Made by a program: the position numbers and the translations under genes. A model generated the notes under the pieces. It saw nothing but the letters and a program-made list of their open reading frames with translations. It did no database searches and was not told the DNA's origin. From NCBI GenBank assembly GCA_030762175.1, contig CM060846.1, positions 307,926,512 through 307,990,511 on the forward strand: a stretch of 64,000 nucleotides of DNA. The letters are read 5' to 3'. Shown one piece after another: positions 1 to 12,587 of this stretch (position 1 is its first letter; each line of letters starts with the position of its first letter). Origin of the DNA: Metallyticus violacea (Eukaryota; Arthropoda; Insecta; Mantodea; Metallyticidae).

Positions 1-625
1 GGAAATATTCATATCCATAAACATTATTAAGTGAGATGTAGTTTATAATTTCCAAAAAAAAAAAAAAAAAATGCACAGGAACAATAGTTTGCGTATCTTT
101 CCCCCATGGATAAACGTAATACCTGATCAGAGTATGAAAGTCTGTACCCTACAAAATGTAATTTATTTGAGTTTGATAATGCAACCTCGCGGACTATTTT
201 ACAGCTCGTGTATTAGTCACTCTAAAAGCCCGCAATGCTTTGTTGATAAAGGACTAAAAGGAGCTTGTCATGCAGAGCACAGTATCAAATTCCCATTCCT
301 TAGTATAAAATGTAAATTCACTTATACTTTGACCAAAACTAATATGTGAAAGATTGATGATATAGGTATGGATCTTCTTACAGTCAAGCCTTAACTGTAC
401 AGAAAGTTACGACGTCTAAGGTGAGAGGTGTAAAAGCTTACACTAGACAATATAGCCTCCATAATTGCCGGTGAGTCCAAAATGTTTATTCCAAGTTCCG
501 GTTATTCATTGCATTTCACACTCCTTTATATATTGTGGCTCCTTTATATGTTCATGTATTCGACTTTAAAGTCTGCAGTGCCTTAATCCCTTAGAATCTA
601 TTTCATTCAGTTTTCTTTCTTCAAA
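1..625. other. AT-rich sequence, no gene seen
   Basis: I see no coding signal or recognisable repeat here. A poly-A run occupies about 54-70. The short open frame after it has no family resemblance and is probably chance. Confidence 0.6.
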
Positions 626-1708
626 CAGTGGCGGCTCGTGGCTCCTGGGGTAGGGTAGGCCAAGATCATAACTACATCACACAAATGGCGTGAGGGAAGA
701 TCTCTTTTATTGCGATTTACACTGCTCCACGACATTCTCTCATAGGCGCAGCGCCATCATACGTTTGTTCTATAAACTTCTGTTTTATAAGGAACTCTTC
801 TAATTAATTCAGGAGTTAAAAGTACTCCTTGAGTCTTCTGTCAATTCTGAGGCAGCAATGAATTTTATGAATTTTTCAACCGATTTACTCCCACAGATGT
901 ATTGTAATATCACAACAGATTGTGACATACATGTAATATCTGTCTTTTCGTCGGTCTGTACAGAAAAGAAATTTCCCCTATCTATTTCTTTTCTAATCTC
1001 ATTCCTATAAACAAGATACGTTTCTTAATTCACACGCTGTCAGTCAAGATGTTTTTTTTTTCTCAAACCATAAAGAAATATTCTTAATTTTGTGCATCTT
1101 GCTGTGCAAGGTCCTATGGCTTTCAGTTAATGGGATCCAAATCGTTTTACTTCCAACTTAACAGTTGGACTTATACGCCTAATTAGAGTCTTCATTTAAA
1201 CGTCCACTTTATTCATTGTCACAAAACAATAGGCTTTTTTTTTTGTAACTTAACGCTGTGAAAGTCAACTTTCCACAGGTAGTCAACGAGGAAGTCATCC
1301 AATTTCAAACAAATTACGAAAATAACCCCTAATTAGATATGTGTGGTGTCGCTAACCCATCAACATCTGGCTTCTGAGAAAAGAGAGAATACCGAGCGCT
1401 GGCCGCGGGCCCAAGAGAGCGATGAAATAAGCAGGAGAAAGGTTAGCCCATCTTGGAGGAAGACAAAATAATACGTTCCTGTATATATTTTCTGGCCCAT
1501 TAGCTTCCTCGCTAACGGAGGACCCGCATGCTACCGTTGCTACAGTAGAGAGACAATGGGCTTATTGCGTAAAACACATTCGGTTATACATAGCTATTTT
1601 TATGCATTTTCTTTTAAAGTTGATAAGGAGAAAAGAGAATAGTAAATAACTATGACATTTTCTTTGAGGATCCGGACCCACCTAGCCTTTATTAGTGGAC
1701 CGCCCCTG
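626..1708. mobile_element. hAT-like non-autonomous DNA transposon
   Basis: The left end reads cagtggcggctcgtggc. The right end, read inverted, gives caggggcggtccact. The shared CAG-N-GGCGG terminus is typical of hAT-superfamily terminal inverted repeats. The flanks share TTCAAA on both sides, which fits a decayed 8-bp target duplication, although the match is not exact. The interior of about 1.08 kb shows no recognisable transposase, so this looks like a deletion derivative or MITE-like relic moved by an element elsewhere. The assignment rests on the termini only. Confidence 0.55.
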
Positions 1709-1868
1709 ATTCAAAATGCCAATTTTTATTTTTATTTAATGATTGTGCACGCGATTCGCCTTTCTTAATTGACAATATATTTCCCAATCCATCTATATTT
1801 TTAAGTTTATTTTCATTTTTACATCTATATTTTAGTGTCATGTATAATTATTCCTTTAATTTTTCATA

Positions 1869-3039
1869 CGAGGCGCGTTTTATAAGTAAAAGCAAAATAA
1901 AATCTGAAAATGTTATTGCTTTCGCGCATTCTGAACATGCCCTCCTTTCTACATAGTCATCAATTCTTTCCAAGTACTTTGTGTATCAAGGGACAAACTT
2001 TTGGATACCTATATATAAAAATGTACCTCCTGGTAATCGAGCAACTGCCGCTTTCATCTCTTCGCTGTCGGCAATCTTTTTGAGAACGAAGCCATTTCTT
2101 GCAGTGAAGGAAAGTATGTAAATCCCTGAGTGCGAGGTCTGGGCTACATGTGATATTTTAAAGTTTATCCATCGAAATTCCTTAATCTTTGAGACAGTTC
2201 TGATAGCGATGTATGGACGGGCGTTGTCATGTAGGGAAACACTTTATGAAGGGAGCTTCCACACTTGGAACGCCTCAGCTTGAAAACAATTTCACAGTGC
2301 ATTTTCATAAAAATCCACAAGGACGACACCTTTTGGGTTCCAGAAAACAGTGGTCATAATCTTCGTGCTGATGTCTGCTTGAATATTTTTATATTATGTT
2401 GAAATTGATTGGCGTCACTGCGTGAAACTCCATTTTGATTAAACGTTGATATATGGTATTCATGTTTTTTCACCAGGCAGAATGTGATAAAAATATTAAT
2501 TTTGTTTTCTCTCGTAGTAGTCCAGCTTTCATCTTTTAGTTTTTGTGCGTGGCAGTCAACATCTTACACACAGTTGACGGTCTTCCGTGACAATGTTGAA
2601 CACTGTAGTTTCACTGCAAGACATGGTTGTGAAACCAGAATTTCTCGAAGTTTTGCATCCACACGCCCAACAGTATGTCTGAACACTCCACATGAACTTC
2701 TTGTTCTCTCTCTTCATGAACATTTGTTCTGCCTTCCTTAAACTGACAACACCATTACTTCGCTCATTAATCTATCCACAAATGCCACACCTTTCCTGGT
2801 GAATTTCAGCAGCACTCTTATACCTTTTGCGTTGAGAAAGCATGTAACCGAACGACTTCACAACTGCCAGAATTGCTAATTCTCGCAACCATTATGAACC
2901 GATGCATCTCAAAGGTAAATGATAATATATGCGGTAGCAAGCTAATGCATAAGCTGAAGATTCTGCACATGCGCGATTCGACCATATTTTGTCAACTTTG
3001 TTTTATGAGCGAACAGCTGTTTACTTTTGAAATGGGCGT
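1869..3039 (-). pseudogene. Mariner transposase relic (complete-length element, decayed)
   Basis: Read on the minus strand this is a broken mariner-type transposase, an enzyme that cuts and pastes its own element at TA sites. The order is normal. An N-terminal helix-turn-helix part lies near 2700-2880 (fragments such as GRVDAKLRE). A stretch TVFWNPKGVVLVDF lies near 2320-2360. The second catalytic motif is HDNARPY near 2208-2237. A C-terminal block GIQKFVP and ERIDDYVER lies near 1930-2010. Stops and frameshifts interrupt every part, so it is dead. The left end after TA (1867-1868) reads cgaggcgcgttttataag, and the right end before TA at about 3040 carries a weakly matching inverted copy sharing AGTAAA. 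The right border is approximate. Confidence 0.85.
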
Positions 3040-3331
3040 TATATATGTATTAGAATTTTAATGATTTTATTAATTTTAAGTCGCATTGTATGCATGAAAA
3101 CTAATTGGCACACGGTCTGTCAGTGGCTTTGGTTGGAGAACTGTTTCGTCAGAAGCTAACCTATGTGATGTATCGTCTTTTGCCAGCTGCAGACATAACC
3201 AACAAGATGTGATTTTCTTCTGTAGAGTTTTGAAATTCATTTACTACTATTAATAATATGTAGCTATAGTTATTTTATGAAATATTTTCCTAACAGAACC
3301 GTGCCAAATTTCCATTTCTACACAGCGTTCA

Positions 3332-4137
3332 TTTGGACGCGTGACCGGCTTAACGGGAATTTTCCTGAACTGTTTCTAAACGGTTCTCTTCCCCTCTCCA
3401 CTTTCCCACCTCGCCGTGTGCTGAGGCGAAGTCATTGTACAGGAGTTCAACGTTCTCAGAGCACGTCAGAAGCTGTTAAATGTCCTTATACACAGAATAT
3501 TCTTGTATGATTCCTATGCAACAAGAAACTCGAGTAGAGAAGTGAAATGACGATATATAGATAGACTCCCTGCTGTTCTTGTGCCTCACAGGGAAACGGT
3601 TCGTAATCTAGTGAATAGATTTAGAGAATTGGGATCTGTTCTTGGTGCGAGAGTGAAACGCCGTGTTCCTGCAGATGACATCAGACAAAAATTAGCACGA
3701 AGTTCAAAGAAATCTCTGAGAAAGCTTGCACAAGTATTAGGAATTTTGAAAACCTCGGCTTGAAATGCTACTAAATTTTGAAAATTAAAACCCTATAAGA
3801 TAAATGTAGTTCAGGGATTGCAACCACGCGATAATATGAGTAGAGTTAATTTCTACAATTGGGTATTGGATAATATTAATATTCCCTCTATTTATCTGCG
3901 TTTAATTATTTTTACGAACGAAGTATGGTTTATTTACTCCTACTTGACCATGTAGCGACACAAAACTTTAAATATTGGAGAGCAGAAAAACCGGATCTTA
4001 TATACGAAATGTTGTAAAACCAAAAAATTGCTATTTCATGTGCTGTAGAAATCTGTGCTCTTGAATTTAAGGGACTAGGCAAACAGCGTGCTTCTCGGTG
4101 TAAAGCAAATTCCCGTTAAGCCGGCCACACGTTCAAA
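3332..4137 (+). pseudogene. Tc1/mariner-like element with long TIRs, internally deleted
   Basis: Inverted repeats of about 32 bp with three mismatches bound the element. The core ccggcttaacgggaattt is at about 3345-3363 on the left and inverted at about 4106-4124 on the right. Between them the plus strand encodes the start of an IS630/Tc1-type transposase. A helix-turn-helix segment at about 3581-3763 contains HRETVRNLVNRFRELGS and KKSLRKLAQVLGILKTSA. A further piece at about 3790-4010 contains KPYKINVVQGLQP and a weak TNEVWF block, where the first catalytic residue region would be. The C-terminal catalytic part is missing, so the copy is an internally deleted, inactive derivative. The exact outer ends are uncertain because no clean TA duplication flanks them. 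Confidence 0.75.
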
Positions 4138-5099
4138 CAAGGGACCTATAGAAGCATAGAGAAAATTATAACCAATGCTAGATATAATAGCGACCCAAAT
4201 TCAGTATATAGGCAAAAACAGATAATAGAAAAATCCTCATGTTGTTCATACCAAGCAATCACAATGCGATTGAATGCATATATGCTGTGAATAAATTAAA
4301 CGAAAGGAACAAATCACAACACGTTTAAATTAGAGGAAAATAATTTCTGTTCTATTTTGATTAAATAGAATGTCTATCGTATGTACCTGAAAATTATAGC
4401 TCCTGAATAGTAATTTCATATATGTTAATATTAATATTAAAATTAATGTTTCGTAAATAAGAATATTTCAGCTGATATAATTTGTGTAGAACAGAATTCC
4501 TGGCGGAGACATTCTTTTGCCGGTTTTTGTTAACATTACGGACAAGGCAGCCCTTGTCTATAAGCCTTTTGAATGGAGAAGAATTTATTGGTCTTGTACA
4601 AGGATTATATTGTATTATTTAAGAATGGCACATTGTCCCGGGAAAGACCGCTGAGTTGAGGCAGGTATAGAAAGAGAACGAGATAGGTTAAGAACTGTTA
4701 CTTTCCATCTGTGTGAATACTTTAGAGCAAACATTGCCACATATTTGTAAAAGGATCCTTTCCACTTTCAAGATACATGGTTTACCTATCGGAGCAAAGG
4801 ATAAAAGAAGTAGGAAATATAGATTTCTGAGAATGTATCGGAGATGACAGATATCAAATAGTACAGGGTACAATAATGCAGCTCGCTGAAAAATTCCCAG
4901 GAAGTAGAGATGGCAAACAGATGGCTGAAACGGGTTTATCTAAGAGTAATAGCCTACAGATCTAAAATGACGAAAGGGTAAAACGCTAACATAATGGAAT
5001 AGCATGAACGATGACAGCCAAATTTGATTGTAGGAATGTTTCTTGGAAAAAAAAAAAAAAAAGCAAGAAAGTTAAAAGTATAGGCGGGGAGAGAAATCT
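4138..5099. other. AT-rich sequence, no gene seen
   Basis: Nothing recognisable on either strand. A short poly-A run lies near 5048-5062 and could be the tail of an unrecognised retroposon. Confidence 0.5.
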
Positions 5100-5430
5100 T
5101 TATTGAATAATAGTCAATAGGGAAGCTAGAATAAGAATTTAATTTAATGGTAATAAGAGAAGTATTTTTCGCGAAAGGCGTGGCTTATTGATAGTTAAGT
5201 CAGTAAAGAGATGAAGGCTCAAAAGTTGTCTAATGGTCAGGAGCTAGAAAAAGCGACAGTTCCGTGGACACTCTTTTCAAGTGTTTACATGGGGTTGTTA
5301 ATAAACTATGAGTTAAAGAGACTGTTGTGCTTTTCTCTGTGGCTAGTGTTCGATACCTTCTCCTCCAGTTGACTCTCACAAGTCACAAAACATCCAGTAT
5401 AGCAAATCCTAAGAATTTATTACCCACAAT
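5100..5430 (+). mobile_element. Possible LTR remnant (R-U5 part)
   Basis: An AATAAA signal occurs at about 5301. It is followed by a stretch resembling the tails of the LTR-like segments at 12.4 and 40.2 kb: a pyrimidine-rich segment, then a-agtcacaaaa, then a short AT-rich end. The same ragtcacaaaa landmark is seen at all three places. The 5' part of the LTR and any internal coding region could not be identified, so this is a tentative relic call. Confidence 0.35.
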
Positions 5431-8047
5431 AACAACACAATCCTCCTCTCAAAATCAAGACTTCGAGAACTTCAAGAACCTCGAGAGCGCCAAGAACATC
5501 GGCCCTACACACCAAAAACAGCGTCCCCCCTTCGAAACCCGTTTCACTTGCTACTGAACAATACTAAAGCTTGTCTCTTAAGTATCGCCTTTTTAAAAGA
5601 ACGCTAATGGAAGGGATTGCGTTCACAGTCGATTTGTATTAATTTTACCTTTTGTCTAAAACCAACGTTATTATACATTCCATGGGCTTAGATAGAGTTT
5701 TATGCGTTTTTAGTTGCCTATAGACAGAGGCCATGCACTGTGTTGCAGAATTTCACCGTTCTGTATTTATCTAATGTGGTACATGTGAACCATCACAATG
5801 GCACCGAAAACCCGTGTAATGGTTAACAAATGGCAAAAGGAAAGAAAACATTTTGTTTTAAACTTTGTATTGTCAGATAATCAGCCTTTAGAAGTAAACA
5901 CCTAACTGTATAGTACTCATACATTTACTAACTGCAATAAATTTTTAACGCCAATATTTTCTTACTTAGTCCTCATAATGCATTAGCTTAGTGTAATTTC
6001 TACTAAGTTGGAAACACTACTCACGCTAAGGCGTCCCTGCCCTCATCCCAGCGCGCTTTTTTTGTAGAGATGGTCTTGCCATATTTTGCCACTGCCTGCT
6101 TCCCAGACGCTAGCGATACGTGGCTGGTTCCTTAAGGGCAAACAAGTTTTCATTCCTGACTAGCCTGTCTGTGTCTTGGCGAGCCGTGCTAACCCACATA
6201 ACAAAAACGTTCGATGGATGACTCAAAGCAGACTTGCGGCGAAACTCGTTTGCTTTTGGATAGCATCATTCTTGCTTAGTTATGTGACCACTGGAAGCTT
6301 CAACTATATACAGGTGTTAGGATCCTAAACTGGTACTATATGCATAGGTTTTTCAGTTGATACCTGTTTTTATGCCCTTTGTTATGTTGAATTCAGAAAT
6401 GGAATAAGTTTATTTTTCTATCTTGTAAAACTGCTAAAAGTTAAAAAAAAAAAAAAAAAAAAAACTACTAAATATCTTCGTGCTGGAAGTACAGTGAAAA
6501 GATTCGCTTACTCGGTGGTTCCAAAACCTTTTCTACTTGCAATCTAAGTCGATTTAACTCTTTATTCATATATAAAATATTTCACAACTTTGAATTAATC
6601 TAAAGTTGCTGTACTTGCGGTAAGTAGTTCTATACTAGGATTACTTTCCAAAATGCGCAAGAGTGCTGTAAATATTAAAGCTACATAAATATAAACAATG
6701 ATACATTTAAACCCCAAATTAAGTAGGCAAGTTAATGATCAGTAGCGCAATTTATCTTTAATATCACCTTTTTATATAATACACAGTTTAATCTAAATCA
6801 GATTCTGAGAACTATTTTGTTGATATTCTTGCAATATTTTATGTAGTAGCAGAATTCCAAGTTACACAGTTGCAGGATAGTTTCAATACTTTAAACAAAA
6901 CAGCACATTATTCTTACTGAATTTCAACATTTGAGGCGAGTAAATAGCTAGCTTTGGATGGCATAGAGCCGTGAGTTCAGGAACCATAGAAGCTAAAAAT
7001 GATATTAAATAACATTTTTTGCAAGATATGGGGAACCCCCAAGGGTTTTGTGAATCACAATTTGGATTGTGCTAAACCAGTATAGTATAATGTAACTGAT
7101 ACTCATAAAATAAAATAGAAATTATAAAAAATATATCTTTTATTTCCAATTATAGCAGTAAAACAAATTGCAATGTTAGATTACGACTGAGAGACTCAAG
7201 GTTTGAAACACTGAGAAGAAAGTGACTGTATTGCGAATTCATTCCTCCGCATACACTAATTTCTGGGGACTTCACATATTGTACTAAAACAGACATTTGA
7301 AAACTTAAAAACTAGTGTCCTATAAAATACGCCATAATGTTGTTCATGGTTCATTTCTGGAGCTTTCAAAGTCATACGCTTATTATTAGATGTGCAAAAA
7401 TTCCATGTTTTATTTGCGAATTTGACAATTAATAAAGAAAGAAATATTAAAAAGCAGTAAGTAGCCTTGAAGAAATTACTACATGTTATACTAAAAGAAC
7501 ATAAAACATACTTTAGTTGAGCAGAAAGTCTTTTGCCCATTGAAAGGCCCTCGATATGGAAAGTAAAAAACTCCCTCCATCACTCCTGAAAATATTAGGG
7601 TAGAGGTTTTCGTGAAACCCCAAGTTCGTTTGCTAATGATGATCAATGAATGATATCAGAAAGTAACCTGGAGTAGCTTCCAGAAGGTTATATGAGGGAA
7701 ACAAAGCACTGCTGGAGCTGGAGAGATGGCTAGTCAGAGGAATGTATTGATAACGTCCAACTGCTCACTATTAACATTCTGCTTTTGTTAACACAAAGAG
7801 ATGAACCTAACACATGATGATACACATGCAGCGCGTAATGTTTTACTTGGCAGATAAAGCCCTCTCCCGACAATCGTCCCTAGCCATCTCTCCAGCTCCC
7901 AGCAATGATGAAAGAGTAAAAGACTTGCCATACAGTTTCAAAACAGTTTCTTATATAAGTGTGAAAGTGTGTTTCTTACATTTACCTTTAGAATATTTCC
8001 TCCAAAAATGATGGCCACATAAGCAACAAGATGAATATCTCAGCCGG
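5431..8047. other. AT-rich sequence, no gene seen
   Basis: I see no supported gene. There is a poly-A run at 6443-6464. A GC-richer patch at about 6000-6260 has no clear coding frame or known repeat. The rest is unremarkable. Confidence 0.5.
7715..7898. repeat. 19-bp inverted repeat pair
   Basis: gagctggagagatggctag at 7715-7733 recurs as its exact reverse complement at 7880-7898, about 146 bp away. The match extends imperfectly on both sides. It may be the ends of a small foldback element or two fragments of one repeat in opposite orientation. Confidence 0.5.
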
Positions 8048-8060
8048 ACATAAAGGAAGT

Positions 8061-8360
8061 TTTTTTTTAAAATGGTGTTTAACGTTTGTTTTTACTACTG
8101 AGGCACCACAGGCGATGGACACTGAAGATACATGAAATGTGATGATATATTGGGAAAGGATTTATTTTAATGAAAGGCAACGTTCCAGGCCTAAGTTTAG
8201 GGTACCTCCCCGGCATTTGCCATTTATGAGGACTGAGGAAAACGTGGAAGAAACCTCAGTCAGGGAGGTCGGCCCTGGTGGGAATCGAACCGCGGAATCG
8301 AACCGCAGACCTCCCGCTCACGAGTCCTTGCCTTAACGACCTCGGCCATCCGTGGCGGTC
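8061..8360 (-). mobile_element. SINE-A copy with perfect 13-bp target duplication
   Basis: This is a minus-strand copy of a tRNA-headed SINE, a non-coding retroposon transcribed by RNA polymerase III and copied by LINE machinery. The tRNA-like head is at the right (gatggccgaggtcgttaagg, then an actcgtgagcgggaggtc segment). The body contains the family landmarks cctccctgactgagg, ggcaaatgccgggg and cctgtggtgcctcagtag. The 13-bp repeat acataaaggaagt flanks it at 8048-8060 and 8361-8373, which fixes the borders. Unusually, the B-box region is duplicated in tandem (8281-8293 and 8294-8306). Confidence 0.92.
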
Positions 8361-8373
8361 ACATAAAGGAAGT

Positions 8374-9599
8374 GGGGGGAAAAAAGTATCTAAAGTTGAG
8401 TATGAACACATTGGCAGGGGACTGTTGGATGCTAAAGAGAAAGTGTTCTTAGGACGATTGTAGCAGGTATAAGCGGCAATGGAAAAGGCAGAAATTCAAC
8501 ACACAGCTTGCATTAGAAATATCTCCACTTTCATTTCTTGTTTCTTCTGAACTCATTTTAATTGAATTAAATTGTTATAATAAAAGTTTTTTTTTTTGTT
8601 TCAAAATAAGCGCAAGATCCTAAACCTCCCCATTATCCTTTCCAACTAACTTTTTCTAATTTACGAAAAATTACACTAGACATGCTAGAAAAAAATTGAA
8701 ATCTAGCGGAAAAAAACTGGATTCAGTTCATCTGTAGGTAAAAAGTCAGCTAAGAAAGCATTAAAATGCATACTATTGTATAATATACCTAGAAGTCAAG
8801 AAATGCCACACTCCGCCAACATGTTATCACGAAGAATAATTAATATCTTAAGTTATCTTAAATGTGACTTTTTACACAAACACGAGAGTTCGGCAAGCCG
8901 TATATCCATGATTGGAGTCGCGGTTGTAACTTCGTATATTGCCCATCTGACTGTGATTCCAAACCTGAACTTAACACACGGCTTTGTAGGGGAAAAATCA
9001 CATTTGTAATAAATTAACTCTAACGGTGTCGTGAACTATGAAGCCTAGGCAAGGCACGGTAGTTCAAATGGTAAGAACCTCGGTACGGCAAGGCGAATAT
9101 TCGTAGTTAGAGTTCCAGCCATAAACTCTACATTTTCCCTAGTTTACTCTAATTTCAAAATGTGTTGTTAAGTTGTGGCTTCAGTCACGCCGTTATGGTC
9201 TGTCCCAGAAATTCTCATTCCAGTTTTACTTTTGATCAAACAGATTTCCTTTTATGAAAAGCCGACTGGTCACAATCCCTAGAGGAGTGATACTTGCGCT
9301 TAACGAAGTAGCTTACTTTCCTTTAGGAGTACCAAGAATTTTATAAATTCATTAACTAGCAGTGAGCATAAATATCCTGCTTTACAAAGTAAATTAGAAA
9401 TGTAGGCTCTCACAGCCGGTTGAACTGGTGTAAAGCAGTACGTTGTTTTACGTCGTAGTTCATTGTCACTTCCCCTTCCTTCCTGGTCAAACGTTTTCGA
9501 CTGAACTGCGGCAGATAACTTTAGAGAAGAATGAAAGCAGTTCTCGACGACTGCAAGTAAAAATGCTTAAACAGAACGACCTAATATACTATGAACCAG
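8374..9599. other. AT-rich sequence, no gene seen
   Basis: There is no supported gene. A degenerate tRNA-like stretch at about 9055-9120 (agttcaaatggtaag, later gttagagttcc) could be an old tRNA-derived retroposon head, but its boxes are too poor to call. Confidence 0.45.
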
Positions 9600-9960
9600 C
9601 ATTTGGTGTTTTGCCTATAGGGGAGACCGGCGCTCGTTGCCGTTTATTCAATTTCTTCTAGGATGGGTAGCTTTGCCTTGTATATCGCTCTTTTTAATTT
9701 ATCTGATAGTTAACAATCGTAAAGGATTAGGTCGGTGGACCAAGTAATCCACAAATTTTTACTACTAGCTCTGTCACTCTGAAACACACTTTCAATTTAT
9801 CTCATCGAAATATTTGCTATATGAGCTATAGCAGTCATGTTGAAAAAGGGAAAATCTCTCCGTTGATTCTCTGAAAATGGAGGGGGCCAAATTGCGTTCA
9901 CGTATGTGGAGGCACTAACTGTTGCCTTGAAAATTAGCCCAATAAATTTATTCTCCGCTT
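9600..9960 (-). pseudogene. DDE transposase C-terminal relic
   Basis: On the minus strand, broken frames match the catalytic C-terminal half of an insect DDE transposase of the IS630/Tc1 type. A segment corresponds to the F-x-Q-DGA-x-x-HTA motif around 9840-9885. The equivalent of the RSPDLT region follows near 9740, and a lysine-rich segment ending near LEEIE lies at about 9660. The left 55 bp (9590-9645) match the element end seen at 47585-47645, so both come from one family. Here the C-terminal tail is deleted relative to that copy. Many stops are present and it is dead. Confidence 0.65.
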
Positions 9961-10074
9961 ATAGCTCGCTATAAAACAAAATTTCGTCATGGAGGAACAA
10001 TTGAATCAGGTTTCTCAGCGCTACAATAACGATTATTTGGTGTACACACAACCATGAAGATGACTCGACCGATA

Positions 10075-10350
10075 CCGCCACTGATGGCCTAGGTCGTTAA
10101 GATGCGGACTCGTGAGCGGGAGGTCCGGGGCTCGAATCCCGCCAGGATCGTCCTGCCTGATTGAGGTTTTTTCCAGGTTTTCCTCAGTCCTCATAACTGG
10201 CAAATGCCGGGGAGGTATCCTAAACTTAGGCCTGGATCGTTTGCTTCCTTAAAAATTCTTTCCCAATATATCATTTCATCTCATGTATCATCAGTGTTCA
10301 CCGCCTGTGGTGCCTCAGTAGTAAAACGGGCGTTAAACACTATTAAAAAA
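10075..10350 (+). mobile_element. SINE-A copy
   Basis: tRNA-like head with A-box region ggcctaggtcgttaag and B-box ggctcgaatcc at 10129-10139. The usual SINE-A body follows: ctgattgaggttttttccag, caaatgccggggaggta, and gcctgtggtgcctcagtag near 10300-10320. It ends in an A-rich tail near 10340-10350. I found no convincing target duplication, so the outer ends are approximate and the copy is probably old. Confidence 0.88.
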
Positions 10351-11851
10351 ATAGTGAAAAATATTAAATATGGTTCTGTTTCTCCCTTATATACATTATT
10401 CAGACTCCATTAAACATTATGCGCCTACGTGCAGGATCACCTAATGCAGTTATTTTATATGATTTTAGCTTTAAACATTCAGTAGCTGTTTACAAGAGCA
10501 ATAAGAAATTCCTGTTTGTTGTAAAATAATATGTCTTTTAGTGATATTTCAGATCCATAATTAATACCGTCCTTTTTAATAGCGAGAACCCCAAGCTGTT
10601 ATTTTTCCTAGACCTATCCGTGGCCCGAAGTTTGTTATAAAGATTATGGGTTGTTATATTTCCTGGAAGTTTTACCCACGGAAGATTTCTTCACATAGTC
10701 TTTGATCTTGACGAGCTGACTGAATTGATACATATGAATCATAAATAAATTCATGTTGTGTTGAAGTATTTTTACATTCATCAATCTTAGGGTAGCTCAG
10801 ATCTTTTATTAAAGGGTTTTAACTGAGATTCGTAAAATTCTCAGCCACCAAATCATTCTGCTATTTTCTTCAATGTTGTTTAAAAATGTATTTATACAAC
10901 AATGGAAATGTCTTATTCTATTTGAGCTACTTGTACATACATATAGGTGTCTTTTTATTAACATGTCAATATTGTTAAGGGGATGGATGATTCTCAATTT
11001 AACAGCCCCTTTTAACATACATCATTTATAGCTTTAGTTCGAGATTTGATATACAGACTTATATACTTTTGGGTTAGAAAACGGATTGCATTAATATATG
11101 TAACCGCGAGGGAACCACTTATGAAAAACGTGGGAGAGCATTGTGTGTTTGCAAGAATTAAGTCATTGGCTTTCGACTACCCCCCTATAACATTCATATT
11201 TGAAGTCATTTGCATTACGAAATATACACTTAACAGAAATATAGGTATTGCTGGTGCTTCCATTGCCACAACAATACTATCGCTACTGAGAACCCAGTGG
11301 AGTGGGGGAACGGTTGCAAAGCGGGGAAAAATGCTTTTACACTTGGGCTTCACAGATCCACCAGAGATGCTAATTTGTCACCGTGCGACAGAGTTATCCC
11401 TTAAGGGCCATAAGTGTGGACGGCATCTATGACAGTCACTTAGTTCGCTAGACCGTTCGTTATGTGCCCAAGTGCCAATTTACAAAACGCTCTTTCAAGG
11501 TTTGTTAGAAAACTGGTAAAATCTATGCAAGTTCCAAGTTGTCTTTATTATTTTAAAGTGGGTGAGCTGAATTCTTTTATTCTGTGGCATGACTAAGCGA
11601 AGATTAATATTCGCGCTCGATATATATGCACACACTTAAGAGGACTCATTTAAAAAGTTTATTACGTAAACGTTTTCAAATTTAATTTCAACGGAAACTA
11701 CGTTGTAACAGTTCCAAGGCCCACGCTGAGAAGGCAATAAAAGATTCATTATTCACAAAGGGAGCATTGAGCCCAAGCAGACAGGTGTTATGCCACTTTT
11801 TCAAAAGACCTTCCGTTCGCGAGGGTAGATAGAGCTAAGGCTTTTTAAATA
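10351..11851. other. AT-rich sequence, no gene seen
   Basis: A long open frame at about 11046-11432 has no early ATG, no family resemblance and no flanking signals. I treat it as chance. Nothing else is recognisable. Confidence 0.5.
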
Positions 11852-12583
11852 TGTTAGGGTAATGACCCCATTAGTTAATTATACATACAACTTTAAACCA
11901 GCCAATGTAAATAAATATTTCAAACTGTCAAATAGTAGCCAGTGGCAGGTGAATTTGAACCAACCAATAGTAGATGCATATTTGAAATTTTATTTGCGCG
12001 TGTTTGTGGGATCCGTGTGGCTTGAAGAAGCCAAAATTTAGTTAATCTGAATCAAGTATATAAGGAAGCGTTTGCTCGGCTGGCGCACTCAGATAACACC
12101 TATTTCGGACTCGGGCACGCAATTCACAGTTACGCAGTACTCATATGCAGTTCAGCACATCAGCTCACTTCAGGCTCTCAGTTCTGATAAGTACAGGACA
12201 ACGTGTCTACTTAGTTGTATGTTCTACACGCAACAAGACGCAGTTTAAGTGTTTCCTCTGCTAGGGCAGCAGCTTTAGATCAGTTAGTCACATCAGAAAT
12301 TTATATTCGACGTAACTAAGTTCTACCGTACGCAGAACACCAGAGAACGCGAAATATCTTGCGAGGAATAAATTACAATATATATTATTTCGCATAGCTT
12401 CATCATTTATACAGTCGATATCCTCTTCCAGTCCTGTTGAGTACGAGTCACAAAATAGCTAAGCAAATCTCTGAGATATTGTCGTCATGAAGTGTGGGCA
12501 ACAACACCGAAGCAATGATTAATCAATCTACAAAACCATTCAAAATTATCATCACAACGTAAGAATCGTACCAAACCGCTTCA
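11852..12583 (+). mobile_element. LTR of a Gypsy-like retrotransposon
   Basis: The segment begins TGTTAGGG and ends CA just before a primer-binding site. It carries a pol II core promoter: TATA box tatataag at 12057-12064, an initiator-like ctcaga about 30 bp downstream (12088-12093), and an AATAAA signal at about 12366. That gives a standard U3-R-U5 order on the plus strand. Right after the end comes aaat, then TGGTGCCCAACCTGGGA, the usual form of a primer-binding site for a Gypsy-type element. No gag-pol coding follows and no second copy is seen in the window, so this is an orphan 5' LTR with a truncated leader. The left border is inferred. Confidence 0.7.
12057..12064 (+). promoter_or_regulatory. 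TATA box of the LTR promoter
   Basis: tatataag, followed about 30 bp later by an initiator-like ctcaga, inside the LTR that starts near 11852. Spacing is right for a pol II start. Confidence 0.6.
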
Positions 12584-12587
12584 AAAT

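Noticed and set aside
11046..11432. 128-codon open frame on the plus strand
   Set aside because: It lacks an ATG at its start, shows no domain or family resemblance and has no splice or promoter signals. Such lengths occur by chance in 64 kb.
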